Of a DNA stretch of 64,000 bases, positions 48,178-57,625 are shown piece after piece. Origin of the DNA: Streptomyces endophytica. Lineage in GTDB: Bacteria; Actinomycetota; Actinomycetes; Streptomycetales; Streptomycetaceae. The notes under the pieces were generated by a model, which did not search any database, had not been told where the DNA came from, and saw nothing but the letters and a program-made list of their open reading frames with translations. The stretch covers positions 186,001 through 250,000 of the forward strand of contig NZ_CP110636.1 in assembly GCF_026153355.1 (NCBI RefSeq), read 5' to 3'. Positions within the stretch are counted from its first letter, which is position 1; each line of letters begins with the position of its first letter. The translations under genes and the position numbers were made by a program.

Positions 48178-49941
48178 CGAGGACGGCGACGAAGGCGATG
48201 ACGATGGCGAGGACGAGGACGGTGACGACGACGTGGCCTTCAGCGCCAGCCACAGCTCCATCCGCACGTCCGCGTCGTCCAGCGACCGCCCCAGGATCTC
48301 CTCCACCCGCCGCATCCGGTAGCGCAGCGTGTGCCGGTGGACGCCCAGGTCGGCGGCGGCCGCGTCCCACTGGCCGTGCCGGGCGAGCCAGGCCCGCAGC
48401 GAGGCCACCAGGTCACCGCGGCCGGTCGCGTCGTGGTCCCGCAGCGCCCGCAGCAGCCCGTCGGCGAACGCCCGGACCGCGTCGTCGGCGAGCAGCGGGA
48501 GGACGGACCCGGCGGCCACGTCCTCGTGCTCGACCAGCACCCGGCCGCGCCGCCGGGCCACCGACAGCGCCTGCTCGGCCTGCCGGTACGCGTTCGCGGC
48601 GGCCGCCGGCCCGGTCGGCGCGGACAGCCCGACGGCCAGTCCGTCGCCGCCCCCGCCCGGTTCGGCACGTCCCGCCCGGCCCCGCGTGCGGGCCTGCGCA
48701 CCGGCCCGGGCCTCGGCCTGCGCCGCGTACGACGCACAGGCGTCCGCCGCCGCGCCGCCGTCCGCGACCAGCACGATCAGCCGGCCGCCGTCCGGCACCG
48801 CGAGCACCGCCTCACCGGTCCGCGCGGCCGCCGAATCCATGGCATCGGCCAGCACGTCCAACGCCCCGCCCGTACCGGTGGCCCGAGTGCTTGCCGTGCC
48901 CCGCGACGTACCGGCCGGCCCCCGCGACGTCCCTGCCGTGCCTCGCGACGCACCGGCGGTCGAGGAGCCGGCCGCTCCGCCGCCCTCCTCCCCCGCCACC
49001 GCTTCCGCGACCACCATCCGGAACGGCGCGTCGAGCAGCCCGCCGTAGAGCCGCCCGGCCACCGCCCGTGCATGATCGGGCTCGCCCGCCAGCAGCATCT
49101 TCAGCACCGCGGCACCCAGCCGCTGCTCGGCGTCCTGCAGCGCCCGGGACCGCTCGGTGGTCAGCGTCAGCAGCGCGACCGCGGAGTGCACCGCGTACCG
49201 CTCGGCCGTCCCGAGCGGCGCGCCGGTGCCCACCGCGAGCACCCCGCGGGCCCGCCGGCCGGTGCCCAGCGACTGCAGCTCGACCCGGTCGTCGCCCTCG
49301 GCGTCGCTCACCACCGAGCTCGCCGGGGCGGGCCGCTCCCGGAGCCGCGCCACGTCCTCCGCGAGCCGCGCCGCCCGCCGCGCCGCCCAGTCGGGGGCGG
49401 CCGCCACGACGGCCCCCGACGCGTCGTACAGCGCCGCCCAGCCGTCCAGGTGCGCGGCCAGCCGGGCCAGCAGTTCGGCCGGGCCCTCGGCGCTGAGCGC
49501 CGCCCGGGTCAGCTCCCGCTGCGCCTCGAAGCCCGCGGTCACGGCGCGGTACTGATCGGCGGCCACCGCCGCCGACACGGCCTTGCTGATCGCGATGAAC
49601 GGCGTCCGGCGCGGCACGCCCAGCAGCGGCAGCCCCTGCTCCCGCGCCGCCGCCACCAGCGGCTCCGGCACGTCCTCGTAATTCACCCCGACCGCGAAGC
49701 CCAGCCCGACCACCCCGGCCTCCGCCACCCGCCGCACGTACCTGCGGGTGGCCTCCGGATCCTCCGCGTCCAGCTTCAGCGCCGTGATCAGCAGCAGCTC
49801 GCCGCCCTCCATGTACGGCACCGGATCGATCAGCTCACTGGCATGCGCCCAGCGCACCGGCACGTCCAGCCGCTCCTCGCCCGCGAGCACGGTCAGCTTG
49901 AGCGCGGTGTGGTTGACCAGAGAAGCGAGCGTGTGCGGCAT
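48163..49941 (-). CDS. PucR family transcriptional regulator
   Basis: 592 residues from the ATG at 49941 (MPHTLASLVNHTALKLTVLAG). N-terminal PucR ligand domain (1-130: 'VRWAHASELIDPVPYMEGGELLLITALKL'), a GGDEF-like middle (about 260-460), and a C-terminal helix-turn-helix 'WDAAAADLGVHRHTLRYRMRRVEEILGRSLDDADVRMELWLAL' (HTH_30). The middle has an inserted repeat (GTAGTSRGPAGTSRG), and the protein ends in a serine/proline tail (SSSPSSSSPSSSPSS). PucR proteins often control amine, purine or GABA catabolism. Lying between an aldehyde dehydrogenase and gabT, it is probably their regulator. Confidence 0.9.
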   Translation of the reverse strand: MPHTLASLVNHTALKLTVLAGEERLDVPVRWAHASELIDPVPYMEGGELLLITALKLDAEDPEATRRYVRRVAEAGVVGLGFAVGVNYEDVPEPLVAAAREQGLPLLGVPRRTPFIAISKAVSAAVAADQYRAVTAGFEAQRELTRAALSAEGPAELLARLAAHLDGWAALYDASGAVVAAAPDWAARRAARLAEDVARLRERPAPASSVVSDAEGDDRVELQSLGTGRRARGVLAVGTGAPLGTAERYAVHSAVALLTLTTERSRALQDAEQRLGAAVLKMLLAGEPDHARAVAGRLYGGLLDAPFRMVVAEAVAGEEGGGAAGSSTAGASRGTAGTSRGPAGTSRGTASTRATGTGGALDVLADAMDSAAARTGEAVLAVPDGGRLIVLVADGGAAADACASYAAQAEARAGAQARTRGRAGRAEPGGGGDGLAVGLSAPTGPAAAANAYRQAEQALSVARRRGRVLVEHEDVAAGSVLPLLADDAVRAFADGLLRALRDHDATGRGDLVASLRAWLARHGQWDAAAADLGVHRHTLRYRMRRVEEILGRSLDDADVRMELWLALKATSSSPSSSSPSSSPSSPSSQGGE

Positions 49942-50111
49942 AAGACCTTCGATGACTTCGGTGACGTCGGCGAACCTGAGCGGACAACCGATCGTCGACC
50001 ACCCGACAACCGGCCCACGACCCATTCTTTACGCCGCCCCGTACGAACGGCCACCCCCGATTCTGCCTCAGCGGAGGAATCGGGGGGACTGGGGTGCGGG
50101 CGGCGCAGGGG

Positions 50112-52301
50112 TCAGGGGCGAAGGTCCACGAGGACGGGTGGGGCGTGTTCCCCGGTCACGCTCGTCACGGACAGCACCGCGTGGCCCGCGGGGACGGAGT
50201 TGGCGAGGTCGGAGGCGGACCAGCGTTCCCGTTCCACGGTTCGGACGGTGACGGCCTTGGCGGTGGCGGCCTTGCCGGTGACCAGGTGACGGAAGATGTG
50301 GAACGCCTTCCCCGCGGCGCTCTCCGCGATGATCTGACGGTCCGTCACATCACGGGTCTCCACCCACTCCTTGCCCCAGACCTCGGCGAACCGCGCCCCG
50401 TCCCAGGTCGTGACGCCCGCGAACGCCATCCGGCAGCCGACCGTGCCGAGCAGCGTGCCGCGCAGCGCGTCCGGGACGTCGTCGAGGGAGCGCAGGGTGA
50501 GCACCACTCCCGCGTTCGCCGAGCGCAGCCGCTGGAGACCACGGAGCGCCTCGGCGGTGATGGTGTGCCCGGCCTCGTCCAGCACCAGGCAGGCGAACAG
50601 CGAGCGGTCGCTGCGGGCCACCGCGCACTCGGTGAACTGCGCCAGCACCAGCCGGGCGAGGATCCGCGAGGCCTCCGCATGGCCGCGCTCGGGCAGTTCG
50701 ATGCGGACCCGCAGCGGATGGTCGAGGGCGTGCAGCGAGACCTGGCGGGTGCGCCCCGTCGGGTCGAAGAACGCGGCGAAGGCGGGCCGGTCCAGGAGGG
50801 CGAGGCGGTCGGCGAGGAGGACGGCGGCGTCGCCGGGGCGCTCGGCCTGGCGGGCCCGGGCGTCCAGTTCACGCAGCAGGGTGGGGGCCTCGGCCTCCTC
50901 CAGAGCGGTGCGCAGGGCGGTGATCGCCTCGGGCGCCGCGTCCAGGAGCGCGCGCAACTCGGGAACCGTCGGGAAGCGGTCGTGGGCGGCCCGGAAGGGG
51001 CCGAGCAGCTGGGCCAGTGCGGTCGCGGCCCGCCGGCTGTCCCCGCCGGGCAGCTGGTCGGCGAGGTCCCCGACCAACGCCTCGGCGAGGATGCCCGCCG
51101 CCTCGTCGGGGTCCGTGGTGCCGCCGTAGAGATCGAGGTCGCAGTCCGGGTCCGGGCGGCCGACCCTGACCACCACATCGAACGCCTCGTCGGGCCCAAG
51201 GTCGGAACCTGCCGGTCCGACGGCGATCACGGCGCACTGCCCGGCCAGCGCCTGCAGACACATCGACTCCACGACCGGCTTCACGACCCGGGTGGTCTTC
51301 CCGCTCCCGGCGGGGCCGACGGCCAGCAGGGACGTGCCCAGCACACCGGGCTCAAGGGCGCAGCCGACACCGCGGTGCTGGTACGGGTTGCGAGGGTGGT
51401 CGGCGGCGGTGCCGAGACGAACTTGGCGGGCGAGCAGATCGTGCGCGGCGGTACGGCGGGGCAGGTCACGGCGGCCCGAGGGGTGCGCACAGGCGGCCGC
51501 GCCGTGTCGCAGCACGGTGTCGGTGAACGTCGCCAGGGAGTTCTTTCCGGACCGGACCGACCGCCAGGCCCGTTCGATCCTGGCCACATCCACGTCGTTC
51601 ATCCGCCCGGCACGCGCCTCGGCAGCCAGCTTCTCGGCCGCGTCCGGCGCACCGTGCGCCCGCAGCTCGGGCCACTCCGCGGGGTCGGAGGCGGGTTGGG
51701 GCTTGGGGGCGACGGCGGGGGTGCGGAGGCGACGGAAGACGGGCCCGAACAAGCGGCGGCCGAGCTCGGGCCAGCGGCCGAGACGGCCGAAGAGGAACGC
51801 GATGCCGAGGATCCACAGGCCGTAGTAAGCGTTGGTGACCACCAAGAAGGCGGTGCGGTCGCCAGATGTTCGCGCGGCTGCCCACGAGTCGGGCCTGAGG
51901 ACTTGCAGAGGCCAGTACCAGTAAGGCCCCAAGTACCCATTCCACAACAACGACCACAACAACCACCCGCACAAAAACGAGATCACCGCCCCGCTGACCA
52001 GCTGGCGCCCCGGCACCCGGTCCGGCTCCTCCGCGGGGCGAGGGCGGTGTCCGTACGTCCACACGCCGGGTGCCGCCGCCGGGCGTGGCATGCGGAGCCA
52101 GCTCAGGACCGGTGGCTCGGGCGTGCCCGGGCCGCCGGTCGGCGGGAGGGTGGGCACGGCCGGTACCGCCGGCGGGGCGGAGGGCGGTGGCGGTGCGGTG
52201 GGCGGGGCCGCGGGACGCGGCACGGTGGGTTCGGTGCGGTGCGCTCCGCCCGACGGCTGGGGAGCGGTGTGACGTGCGTCGTGCGTGCCCTCGGTGTCCA
52301 T
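50112..52301 (-). CDS. Orphan VirD4/TraG-like membrane ATPase
   Basis: 729 residues from the ATG at 52301. A proline-rich N terminus (1-110), two membrane helices (about 125-150 'LVSGAVISFLCGWLLWSLLW' and 175-195 'NAYYGLWILGIAFLFGRLG'), then an ATPase with 'LLAVGPAGSGKTTRVVKPVVESM' (Walker A) and 'LFACLVLDEAGHTITAEALRGLQRLRSANAGVVLTLRSLDDV' (Walker B with the TraG/VirD4-like sensor region). This is the layout of type IV coupling proteins and of FtsK-like DNA pumps, but no relaxase or T4SS gene is near. Such orphan copies are known in Streptomyces chromosomes, and the function is unknown. It is divergent from gabT. Confidence 0.75.
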   Translation of the reverse strand: MDTEGTHDARHTAPQPSGGAHRTEPTVPRPAAPPTAPPPPSAPPAVPAVPTLPPTGGPGTPEPPVLSWLRMPRPAAAPGVWTYGHRPRPAEEPDRVPGRQLVSGAVISFLCGWLLWSLLWNGYLGPYWYWPLQVLRPDSWAAARTSGDRTAFLVVTNAYYGLWILGIAFLFGRLGRWPELGRRLFGPVFRRLRTPAVAPKPQPASDPAEWPELRAHGAPDAAEKLAAEARAGRMNDVDVARIERAWRSVRSGKNSLATFTDTVLRHGAAACAHPSGRRDLPRRTAAHDLLARQVRLGTAADHPRNPYQHRGVGCALEPGVLGTSLLAVGPAGSGKTTRVVKPVVESMCLQALAGQCAVIAVGPAGSDLGPDEAFDVVVRVGRPDPDCDLDLYGGTTDPDEAAGILAEALVGDLADQLPGGDSRRAATALAQLLGPFRAAHDRFPTVPELRALLDAAPEAITALRTALEEAEAPTLLRELDARARQAERPGDAAVLLADRLALLDRPAFAAFFDPTGRTRQVSLHALDHPLRVRIELPERGHAEASRILARLVLAQFTECAVARSDRSLFACLVLDEAGHTITAEALRGLQRLRSANAGVVLTLRSLDDVPDALRGTLLGTVGCRMAFAGVTTWDGARFAEVWGKEWVETRDVTDRQIIAESAAGKAFHIFRHLVTGKAATAKAVTVRTVERERWSASDLANSVPAGHAVLSVTSVTGEHAPPVLVDLRP

Positions 52302-52585
52302 CCGGTGCCCCTTGTCCCCCTTGAGCCGTGGCCTGGTGTGCCGGTGCGGCGGTGCCGGTGGCCGGCGGTGCCGCGTTGTCATTGTCATGCCCGCGCTGGT
52401 GGGCGCCGCTGCCGGGCGCGCCGGCGCTCAATCTACTGGCCGGGAGCCGTCGCTATGTCCGGTGCGGACAACGCAACACGCGCACTTCTCCCGAACGGAA
52501 CATGCCAGACCCGCTCCCCCGCCCCTAGCCTGCGAGAACAAGACTCAAGACGTCTGTCCGTTCCCGTTCCATCCAGGAGACTGCC
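52302..52585. other. Divergent promoter region of the ATPase gene and gabT
   Basis: 284 bases. The 52440-52560 part is less GC-rich (ACAACGCAACACGCGCAC) and leads to the gabT ribosome binding site AGGAGA at 52576. No gene seen. Confidence 0.5.
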
Positions 52586-53935
52586 ATGAGCGAACTGTCC
52601 GGAGGCCCCGCCCTTCCCCAGGAGCGTCGCGTCGTCACCGCGATCCCCGGCCCGAAGTCGCAGGAGCTGTGGGCCCGTAAGCAGGCCACGGTCGCCAGTG
52701 GTGTCGGCGCCGTGCTGCCCGTCTTCGTGAAGCGTGCGGGCGGCGGCGTGCTGGAGGACGTGGACGGCAACTCCCTGATCGACTTCGGCTCGGGCATCGC
52801 GGTGACCTCGGTCGGCAACAGCGCGGAGGCGGTCGTCCGCCGGGCCACCGCGCAGCTCGCCGACTTCACCCACACCTGTGTGATGGTGACGCCGTACGAG
52901 CCGTACATCGAGGTCTGTGAGGCGCTGGCCGAGCTGACCCCGGGCGACCACGAGAAGAAGTCGGCGCTGTTCAACTCCGGTGCGGAGGCGGTCGAGAACG
53001 CCGTCAAGATCGCGCGGGCGTACACCAAGCGGCAGGCCGTGGTCGTCTTCGACCACGGGTACCACGGCCGGACGAACCTGACGATGGCGCTCACCGCCAA
53101 GAACATGCCGTACAAGCACGGCTTCGGCCCGTTCGCGCCCGAGGTCTACCGGGTGCCGCTGGCCTACCCCTTCCGCTGGCTGACCGGCCCGGAGAACTGT
53201 GCGCAGGAGGCCGCGGAGCAGGCCATCTCGCAGATCACCAAGCAGATCGGCGCCGAGAACGTCGCGGCGATCATCATCGAGCCGGTGCTCGGCGAGGGCG
53301 GCTTCATCGAGCCGGCCAAGGGCTTCCTGCCCGCCATCGCGAACTTCGCGAAGGAGAACGGCATCGTCTTCGTCGCGGACGAGATCCAGTCCGGCTTCTG
53401 CCGTACGGGCCAGTGGTTCGCGTGCGAGGACGAGGGCATCGTGCCCGACCTGATCACCACCGCGAAGGGCATCGCCGGCGGTCTGCCGCTGGCGGCCGTG
53501 ACCGGTCGCGCGGAGATCATGGACGCCGCGCACGCGGGCGGCCTGGGCGGCACCTACGGCGGTAACCCGGTGGCCTGCGCCGCGGCGCTCGGCTCGATCG
53601 AGACCATGCGCGAGCAGGACCTCAACGGCAAGGCCAAGCGCATCGAGGAGGTCATGAAGGCCCGCCTCGTCGCGATGCAGGAGAAGTACGACATCATCGG
53701 CGAGGTCCGCGGCCGCGGCGCCATGATCGCGATCGAGCTGGTCAAGTCCGGTTCGAAGGAGCCCAACCCGGAGGCCACCGGCGCGCTCGCCAAGGCCTGC
53801 CACCAGGAGGGCCTGCTCGTCCTGACGACCGGTACGTACGGCAACGTGCTGCGCTTCCTGCCGCCGCTGGTCATCGGCGAGGACCTGCTCAACGAGGGTC
53901 TGGACATCCTCGAGGCGGCGTTCGCGAAGATCTGA
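52586..53935 (+). CDS. gabT: 4-aminobutyrate aminotransferase GabT
   Basis: 449 residues, ATG start after AGGAGA. A PLP-dependent class III aminotransferase that moves the amino group of GABA to 2-oxoglutarate. 'HTCVMVTPYEPYIEVCEAL', 'ALFNSGAEAVENAVKIARAYT' (PLP phosphate site), 'FVADEIQSGFCRTG' (Asp that binds the PLP ring nitrogen) and 'TTAKGIAGGLPLAAV' with the Schiff-base Lys294. 'GGTYGGNPVACAAAL' follows. Length is normal. It is followed by a terminator, so it is transcribed alone. The neighbourhood (PucR, polyamine transporter, aldehyde dehydrogenases) supports a GABA/putrescine role. Confidence 0.95.
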   Translation: MSELSGGPALPQERRVVTAIPGPKSQELWARKQATVASGVGAVLPVFVKRAGGGVLEDVDGNSLIDFGSGIAVTSVGNSAEAVVRRATAQLADFTHTCVMVTPYEPYIEVCEALAELTPGDHEKKSALFNSGAEAVENAVKIARAYTKRQAVVVFDHGYHGRTNLTMALTAKNMPYKHGFGPFAPEVYRVPLAYPFRWLTGPENCAQEAAEQAISQITKQIGAENVAAIIIEPVLGEGGFIEPAKGFLPAIANFAKENGIVFVADEIQSGFCRTGQWFACEDEGIVPDLITTAKGIAGGLPLAAVTGRAEIMDAAHAGGLGGTYGGNPVACAAALGSIETMREQDLNGKAKRIEEVMKARLVAMQEKYDIIGEVRGRGAMIAIELVKSGSKEPNPEATGALAKACHQEGLLVLTTGTYGNVLRFLPPLVIGEDLLNEGLDILEAAFAKI

Positions 53936-53965
53936 TCCGCCCGGGAGCCGATCCCGCCAGGAGTG

Positions 53966-53994
53966 AGCGGCCCGCAGCCTGTCTGCGGGCCGCT
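53966..53994 (+). terminator. Hairpin terminator after gabT
   Basis: A 12-bp perfect stem (AGCGGCCCGCAG, 53966-53977 with 53983-53994), loop CCTGT, 31 bases after the stop. Confidence 0.88.
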
Positions 53995-54160
53995 TCCCGT
54001 TTCCGCAGGTGGCCGCGATCGGTCAGCACCCCGGCCTGATCACCGCGTTCCGGGCGGACGCGGGTGGCCGGAGGTGCCGAGTGAAGAAGATGTGCGGGGG
54101 CGATGGCGGGCGAGTGATGCGGCTGTCCGGTCCGCTCCCCGTGCCGTACGGTTTCTGCAG

Positions 54161-55156
54161 ATGAGAGAAACACCCCGCCCGCAGGGGACTGCGGGCGACG
54201 CCCGGTCGGCGCTTCCCCGGCTCCGGCCAGGCCGTGCCCTCGCGCACAAAGCCGGTCCCCCTCGTGAGAGGGGCTCCGGGAATCCTCACCGATCGGATGT
54301 CCGCCCGCCCCATACCCCCCGGGGCGCGCGGGACACCGGTCAGCGCGGCCGCCTCGGAACCACCCCCCCTGTTCCGAGGCGGCCGAACCCTTTTCCGGGC
54401 CTGTTCACCCCCCGGTCCGTGCTGCTCCTCTGCGCGCTGCTGTTCGCCGCCCTCACCTGGCAGGTGGCGGCGCACGGTCCACTGCGCACGTACGACGAGC
54501 GGCTCGGGCGGGGCATCGCCGGTGCCCGCCACATCCCCTCCTGGGTCGCCGAGTTCTTCGCCGATCTCGGCAACACGGTCGTGGCCTTGCCGGTGTTGCT
54601 GGGGATGGTGGGGCTGTTGATGGTGGTGGGGTGGGTCGGGTGGCGGTCACGACGGGGGGACGGGGCGACCGGCGGCCCGGCCGGGCGGTGGTGGTTGCCG
54701 CCGCTGGCCGCCGGGCTCGCGCTCGCCGCGGTCCCCGTGCTCGTCGTCCCGCTCAAGCTGTGGCTCGCCCGGCCGGGTCCGCCGCGGATGGCCGGCGGTG
54801 GGCCGGACGGTTTCTATCCGTCGGGCCATGCCGCCACGGCGGCGGTCGCCTACGGGGTGGCCGCGCTGCTGCTGATCCGCGGGCGGGGTCCCGGTGCGGG
54901 CCGGGCCGGCCGCGGGGCCCGGGGAGTGCTCCCGGTGGCGGTGGCCACTACGGCCGTGCTGCTCAACCTCGGTGTCGGTGTGGGGCTGGTGCGCCGTGGC
55001 TATCACTGGCCGCTGGACGTCCTCGGCAGCTGGTGCCTGGCGGGCGTGGTGCTCGCGCTCTGGTGGGCCGTCTGCGACCGCTGGGCGCCGGAGGCCACCG
55101 CCTCCGCCGCGCCCGTCACGGCCCCCACTTCCCCTTCGCCCCCTCCGCTCCCGTAG
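54161..55156 (+). CDS. PAP2-type membrane phosphatase
   Basis: Start uncertain. The ATG at 54161 gives 331 residues. The gabT hairpin makes the longer frame (53963) unlikely, and the true start may be nearer 54400. The core from 54410 has five to six membrane helices ('SVLLLCALLFAALTWQVAAHGP', 'VVALPVLLGMVGLLMVVGWVGW') and the three phosphatase motifs: 'KLWLARPGPP' (KxxxxxxRP-like), 'YPSGHAATAA' (PSGH) and 'RRGYHWPLDVLGSW' (SRxxxxxHxxxD-like, His and Asp kept). Predicted to dephosphorylate lipid phosphates at the membrane. It is not obviously linked to the amine genes around it. Confidence 0.8.
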   Translation: MRETPRPQGTAGDARSALPRLRPGRALAHKAGPPRERGSGNPHRSDVRPPHTPRGARDTGQRGRLGTTPPVPRRPNPFPGLFTPRSVLLLCALLFAALTWQVAAHGPLRTYDERLGRGIAGARHIPSWVAEFFADLGNTVVALPVLLGMVGLLMVVGWVGWRSRRGDGATGGPAGRWWLPPLAAGLALAAVPVLVVPLKLWLARPGPPRMAGGGPDGFYPSGHAATAAVAYGVAALLLIRGRGPGAGRAGRGARGVLPVAVATTAVLLNLGVGVGLVRRGYHWPLDVLGSWCLAGVVLALWWAVCDRWAPEATASAAPVTAPTSPSPPPLP

Positions 55157-55268
55157 CCCCGCCCGCCCCCTCCGAGGGGCACGCGAAGGTACGGAACACC
55201 CGCGGAAGACCCGAGGAACACCCGAAGGAACGCGCGACGATACGGGCACACCGGGAGGCGGACACGAA

Positions 55269-55297
55269 GGAGCGGGCGGAAGTCCTCCGCCCGCTCC
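55269..55297. terminator. Bidirectional hairpin between PAP2 and FAD oxidoreductase genes
   Basis: A 12-bp perfect stem (GGAGCGGGCGGA, 55269-55280 with 55286-55297), loop AGTCC, between converging genes. It is followed by CGTGACCCC rather than a T-run. Confidence 0.8.
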
Positions 55298-55328
55298 CGT
55301 GACCCCTCGTCCGCCTCAGGCGGCGGAC

Positions 55329-56750
55329 TCAGCTGTCGAAGCCCAGCCCCACCTTGTCCATCGCCTTCAGCCACAGGTTGCGGCGTCCGCCGTGGGTGTC
55401 GGCGCGGGTCATCGACCACTGGGTGATGCCGATGCCGGCCCAGCGCAGCGGCTCGGGCGGGAAGGGCAACGGCTTGCTGCGGACCATCTCCAGCTCCGTG
55501 CGCTCGGTGCGTTCGCCGGCGAGCAGGTCCAGCATCACGTCGGCGCCGAAGCGGGTGGCGCCCACGCCGAGACCGGTGTAGCCGGCGGCGTAGGCGACCC
55601 GGCCGGCGTGCGCGGTGCCGAAGAACGCCGAGAAGCGGGCGCAGGTGTCGATCGCGCCGCCCCAGGTGTGGGTGAAGCGCAGGCCCTCCAACTGCGGGAA
55701 GCAGCGGAAGAAGTGCCGGGCGAGCTTCTCGTACGTCTCCGGGTGATGGTCGTACTCGGCGCGGACACCGCCGCGGTAGCGGTAGACGATGTCGTAGCCG
55801 CCCCACAGGATGCGGTTGTCGGCGGTGATGCGGAAGTAGTGGAAGTGGTTGTTGGAGTCGGAGAGGCCCTGGCGGTTCTTCCAGCCGATGGCGGCCAGTT
55901 GCTCGTCGGTCAGCGGCTCGGTCATCAGGGCGTGGTCGTAGACCGGGACGATGTACGGGCGCACCCGCTTGACCAGCGACGGGAAGGCGTTGGTACCGAG
56001 CGCGACATGGCGGGCGAAGACCCGGCCGTACGGGGTGCGGACGGCCATGCCCACGCCCTCGGAGGCGAGCGCGGTGGCGCGGGTGCGCTCGTAGATGCGC
56101 ACGCCGAGGCCCAGGCACGCCTCCTTCAGGCCCCAGGCGAGCTTGGCCGGGTTGACCATGGCGACGCCGTCGCGGTCCCACAGGCCGGCCCGGAAGGTCG
56201 GTGAGTCGACCTCGGCGCGGAGCTCGTCCTCGTCGAGGAAGGTGTGCCGGTCCAGGCCGAGCTTCGCGGCGTCCTCGGCGGCCTCCTTGAGCTCGGCGAT
56301 CTGGTACGGCTCGGTGGCGATGTCGATCTCGCCGGTGCGCTCGAAGTCGCAGTCGATGCCGTAGCGGGCCACCGCCTCCCCGATGGCGTCGAGGTTGCGG
56401 ATCCCGAGTTCTTCGAGCGTGGCGAGTTCGCCGGGCCAGCGGGCCAGTCCGTTGCCCAGGCCGTGGGTGAGGGAGGCGGCGCAGAAGCCGCCGTTGCGCC
56501 CGGAGGCGGCCCAGCCGATCTCGGCGCCTTCGACGAGCACGACGTCGCGCTGCGGGTCGCGCTCCTTGGCGAGCAGCGCGGTCCACAGTCCGGAGTAGCC
56601 GCCGCCGACGACCAGCAGGTCGCAGTTCTCGTCGCCGACGAGGGCGGGCTGCGCGGCGGGGCGGGCCGGGTCGTCCAGCCAGAAGGGCGTGGGGGCGGCG
56701 TCCGCGAGCGCGTGGACGGGGGACGGGGCGTTCATGGCAGCTCGTGCCAT
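55329..56750 (-). CDS. FAD-dependent amine oxidoreductase (PuuB-like)
   Basis: 473 residues. The FAD-binding Rossmann motif 'CDLLVVGGGYSGLWTALLAKERDPQRDVVLVEG' is at 43-75. 'GWAASGRNGGFC' is the covalent or tight FAD loop of the DAO/PuuB family. C-terminal 'AYAAGYTGLGVGATRFGADVMLDLLAG' completes the fold. Relatives oxidise gamma-glutamylputrescine or other secondary amines. It is the last gene of the potDABC set (15 bases after potC), which suggests that the imported amine is its substrate. The exact substrate is not shown. Confidence 0.9.
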   Translation of the reverse strand: MARAAMNAPSPVHALADAAPTPFWLDDPARPAAQPALVGDENCDLLVVGGGYSGLWTALLAKERDPQRDVVLVEGAEIGWAASGRNGGFCAASLTHGLGNGLARWPGELATLEELGIRNLDAIGEAVARYGIDCDFERTGEIDIATEPYQIAELKEAAEDAAKLGLDRHTFLDEDELRAEVDSPTFRAGLWDRDGVAMVNPAKLAWGLKEACLGLGVRIYERTRATALASEGVGMAVRTPYGRVFARHVALGTNAFPSLVKRVRPYIVPVYDHALMTEPLTDEQLAAIGWKNRQGLSDSNNHFHYFRITADNRILWGGYDIVYRYRGGVRAEYDHHPETYEKLARHFFRCFPQLEGLRFTHTWGGAIDTCARFSAFFGTAHAGRVAYAAGYTGLGVGATRFGADVMLDLLAGERTERTELEMVRSKPLPFPPEPLRWAGIGITQWSMTRADTHGGRRNLWLKAMDKVGLGFDS

Positions 56751-56764
56751 GGTTCTCAGCTCCT

Positions 56765-57625
56765 CTAGCTCCTCTTACGGCGTTTGCCGGCCAGTTGGCC
56801 GACCACTACGCACGCCACGGCGACCAGGAACATCGCCGTACCGATGACATTGATCTGAACGGGTGTGCCCCGCTGTGCCGATCCCCAGACGAACATGGGG
56901 AAGGTCACGGTGGAGCCGGCGTTGAAGTTGGTGATGATGAAGTCGTCGAAGGAGAGCGCGAAGGAGAGCAGGGCACCGGCCGCGATGCCGGGCGCGGCGA
57001 TCGGCAGCGTCACCCGCAGGAACGTCTGCGTGGGCGAGGCGTAGAGGTCCTGGGCGGCCTGTTCGAGCCGCGGGTCCATGCTCATCACGCGGGCCTTGAC
57101 GGCGGTGACGACGAAACTCAGGCAGAACATGATGTGCGCGATGAGGATCGTCCAGAAGCCGAACTGGATGCCCATGTTGAGGAAGAGGGTGGCCAGCGAG
57201 GCGGCCATGACGACCTCGGGCATGGCCATCGGCAAGAAGATCAGGGTGTTGACGCCGGCCCGGGCGCGGAAGCGGTAACGGGCCAGCGCGAACGCGATCA
57301 TGGTGCCGAGGACGGTCGCGCCGACCGTGGCCCACACCGCGATCTGCAGGCTCAGTCCCAGTGAGCCGCACAGGTCGGCGACCCCGCACGGATCGGTCCA
57401 GGCGTCCGTGGAGAACCGCTGCCACTGGTAGTTGAAGCGGCCGTTGGGCTTGTTGAACGAGAAGACCATCACGACGAGGTTGGGCAGGATGAGGTAGCCC
57501 AGGGTGCCCAGCCCCGCGAGGGTGATGATGTTGCGGCGCAGCCAGCGCAGGCCCCTGTTGGGCGTGCGGCCGTTCGTGGGCGCCGTGGTTGCCGTGGTCC
57601 CGGCCGTGGTGCTCGATGCCGCCAT
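56765..57625 (-). CDS. potC: ABC transporter permease, spermidine/putrescine PotC type
   Basis: 286 residues, six membrane helices ('IITLAGLGTLGYLILPNLVVMVFSF', 'AVWATVGATVLGTMIAFALARYRF', 'TLIFLPMAMPEVVMAASLATLFL', 'GFWTILIAHIMFCLSFVVTAVKA', 'IAAGALLSFALSFDDFIITNF', 'VIGTAMFLVAVACVVVGQLAG'). The EAA-type loop is 'LEQAAQDLYASPTQTFLRVTLPIAAPGI'. 'ALSFDDFIITNFNAG' is typical of PotC. ATG overlaps the potB stop. Substrate class inferred from family and operon. Confidence 0.92.
   Translation of the reverse strand: MAASSTTAGTTATTAPTNGRTPNRGLRWLRRNIITLAGLGTLGYLILPNLVVMVFSFNKPNGRFNYQWQRFSTDAWTDPCGVADLCGSLGLSLQIAVWATVGATVLGTMIAFALARYRFRARAGVNTLIFLPMAMPEVVMAASLATLFLNMGIQFGFWTILIAHIMFCLSFVVTAVKARVMSMDPRLEQAAQDLYASPTQTFLRVTLPIAAPGIAAGALLSFALSFDDFIITNFNAGSTVTFPMFVWGSAQRGTPVQINVIGTAMFLVAVACVVVGQLAGKRRKRS

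Noticed and set aside
53963..54160. Longer N terminus for the PAP2 protein starting at 53963
   Set aside because: That start lies at the edge of the gabT terminator hairpin, and the extra residues are disordered and unlike the family.
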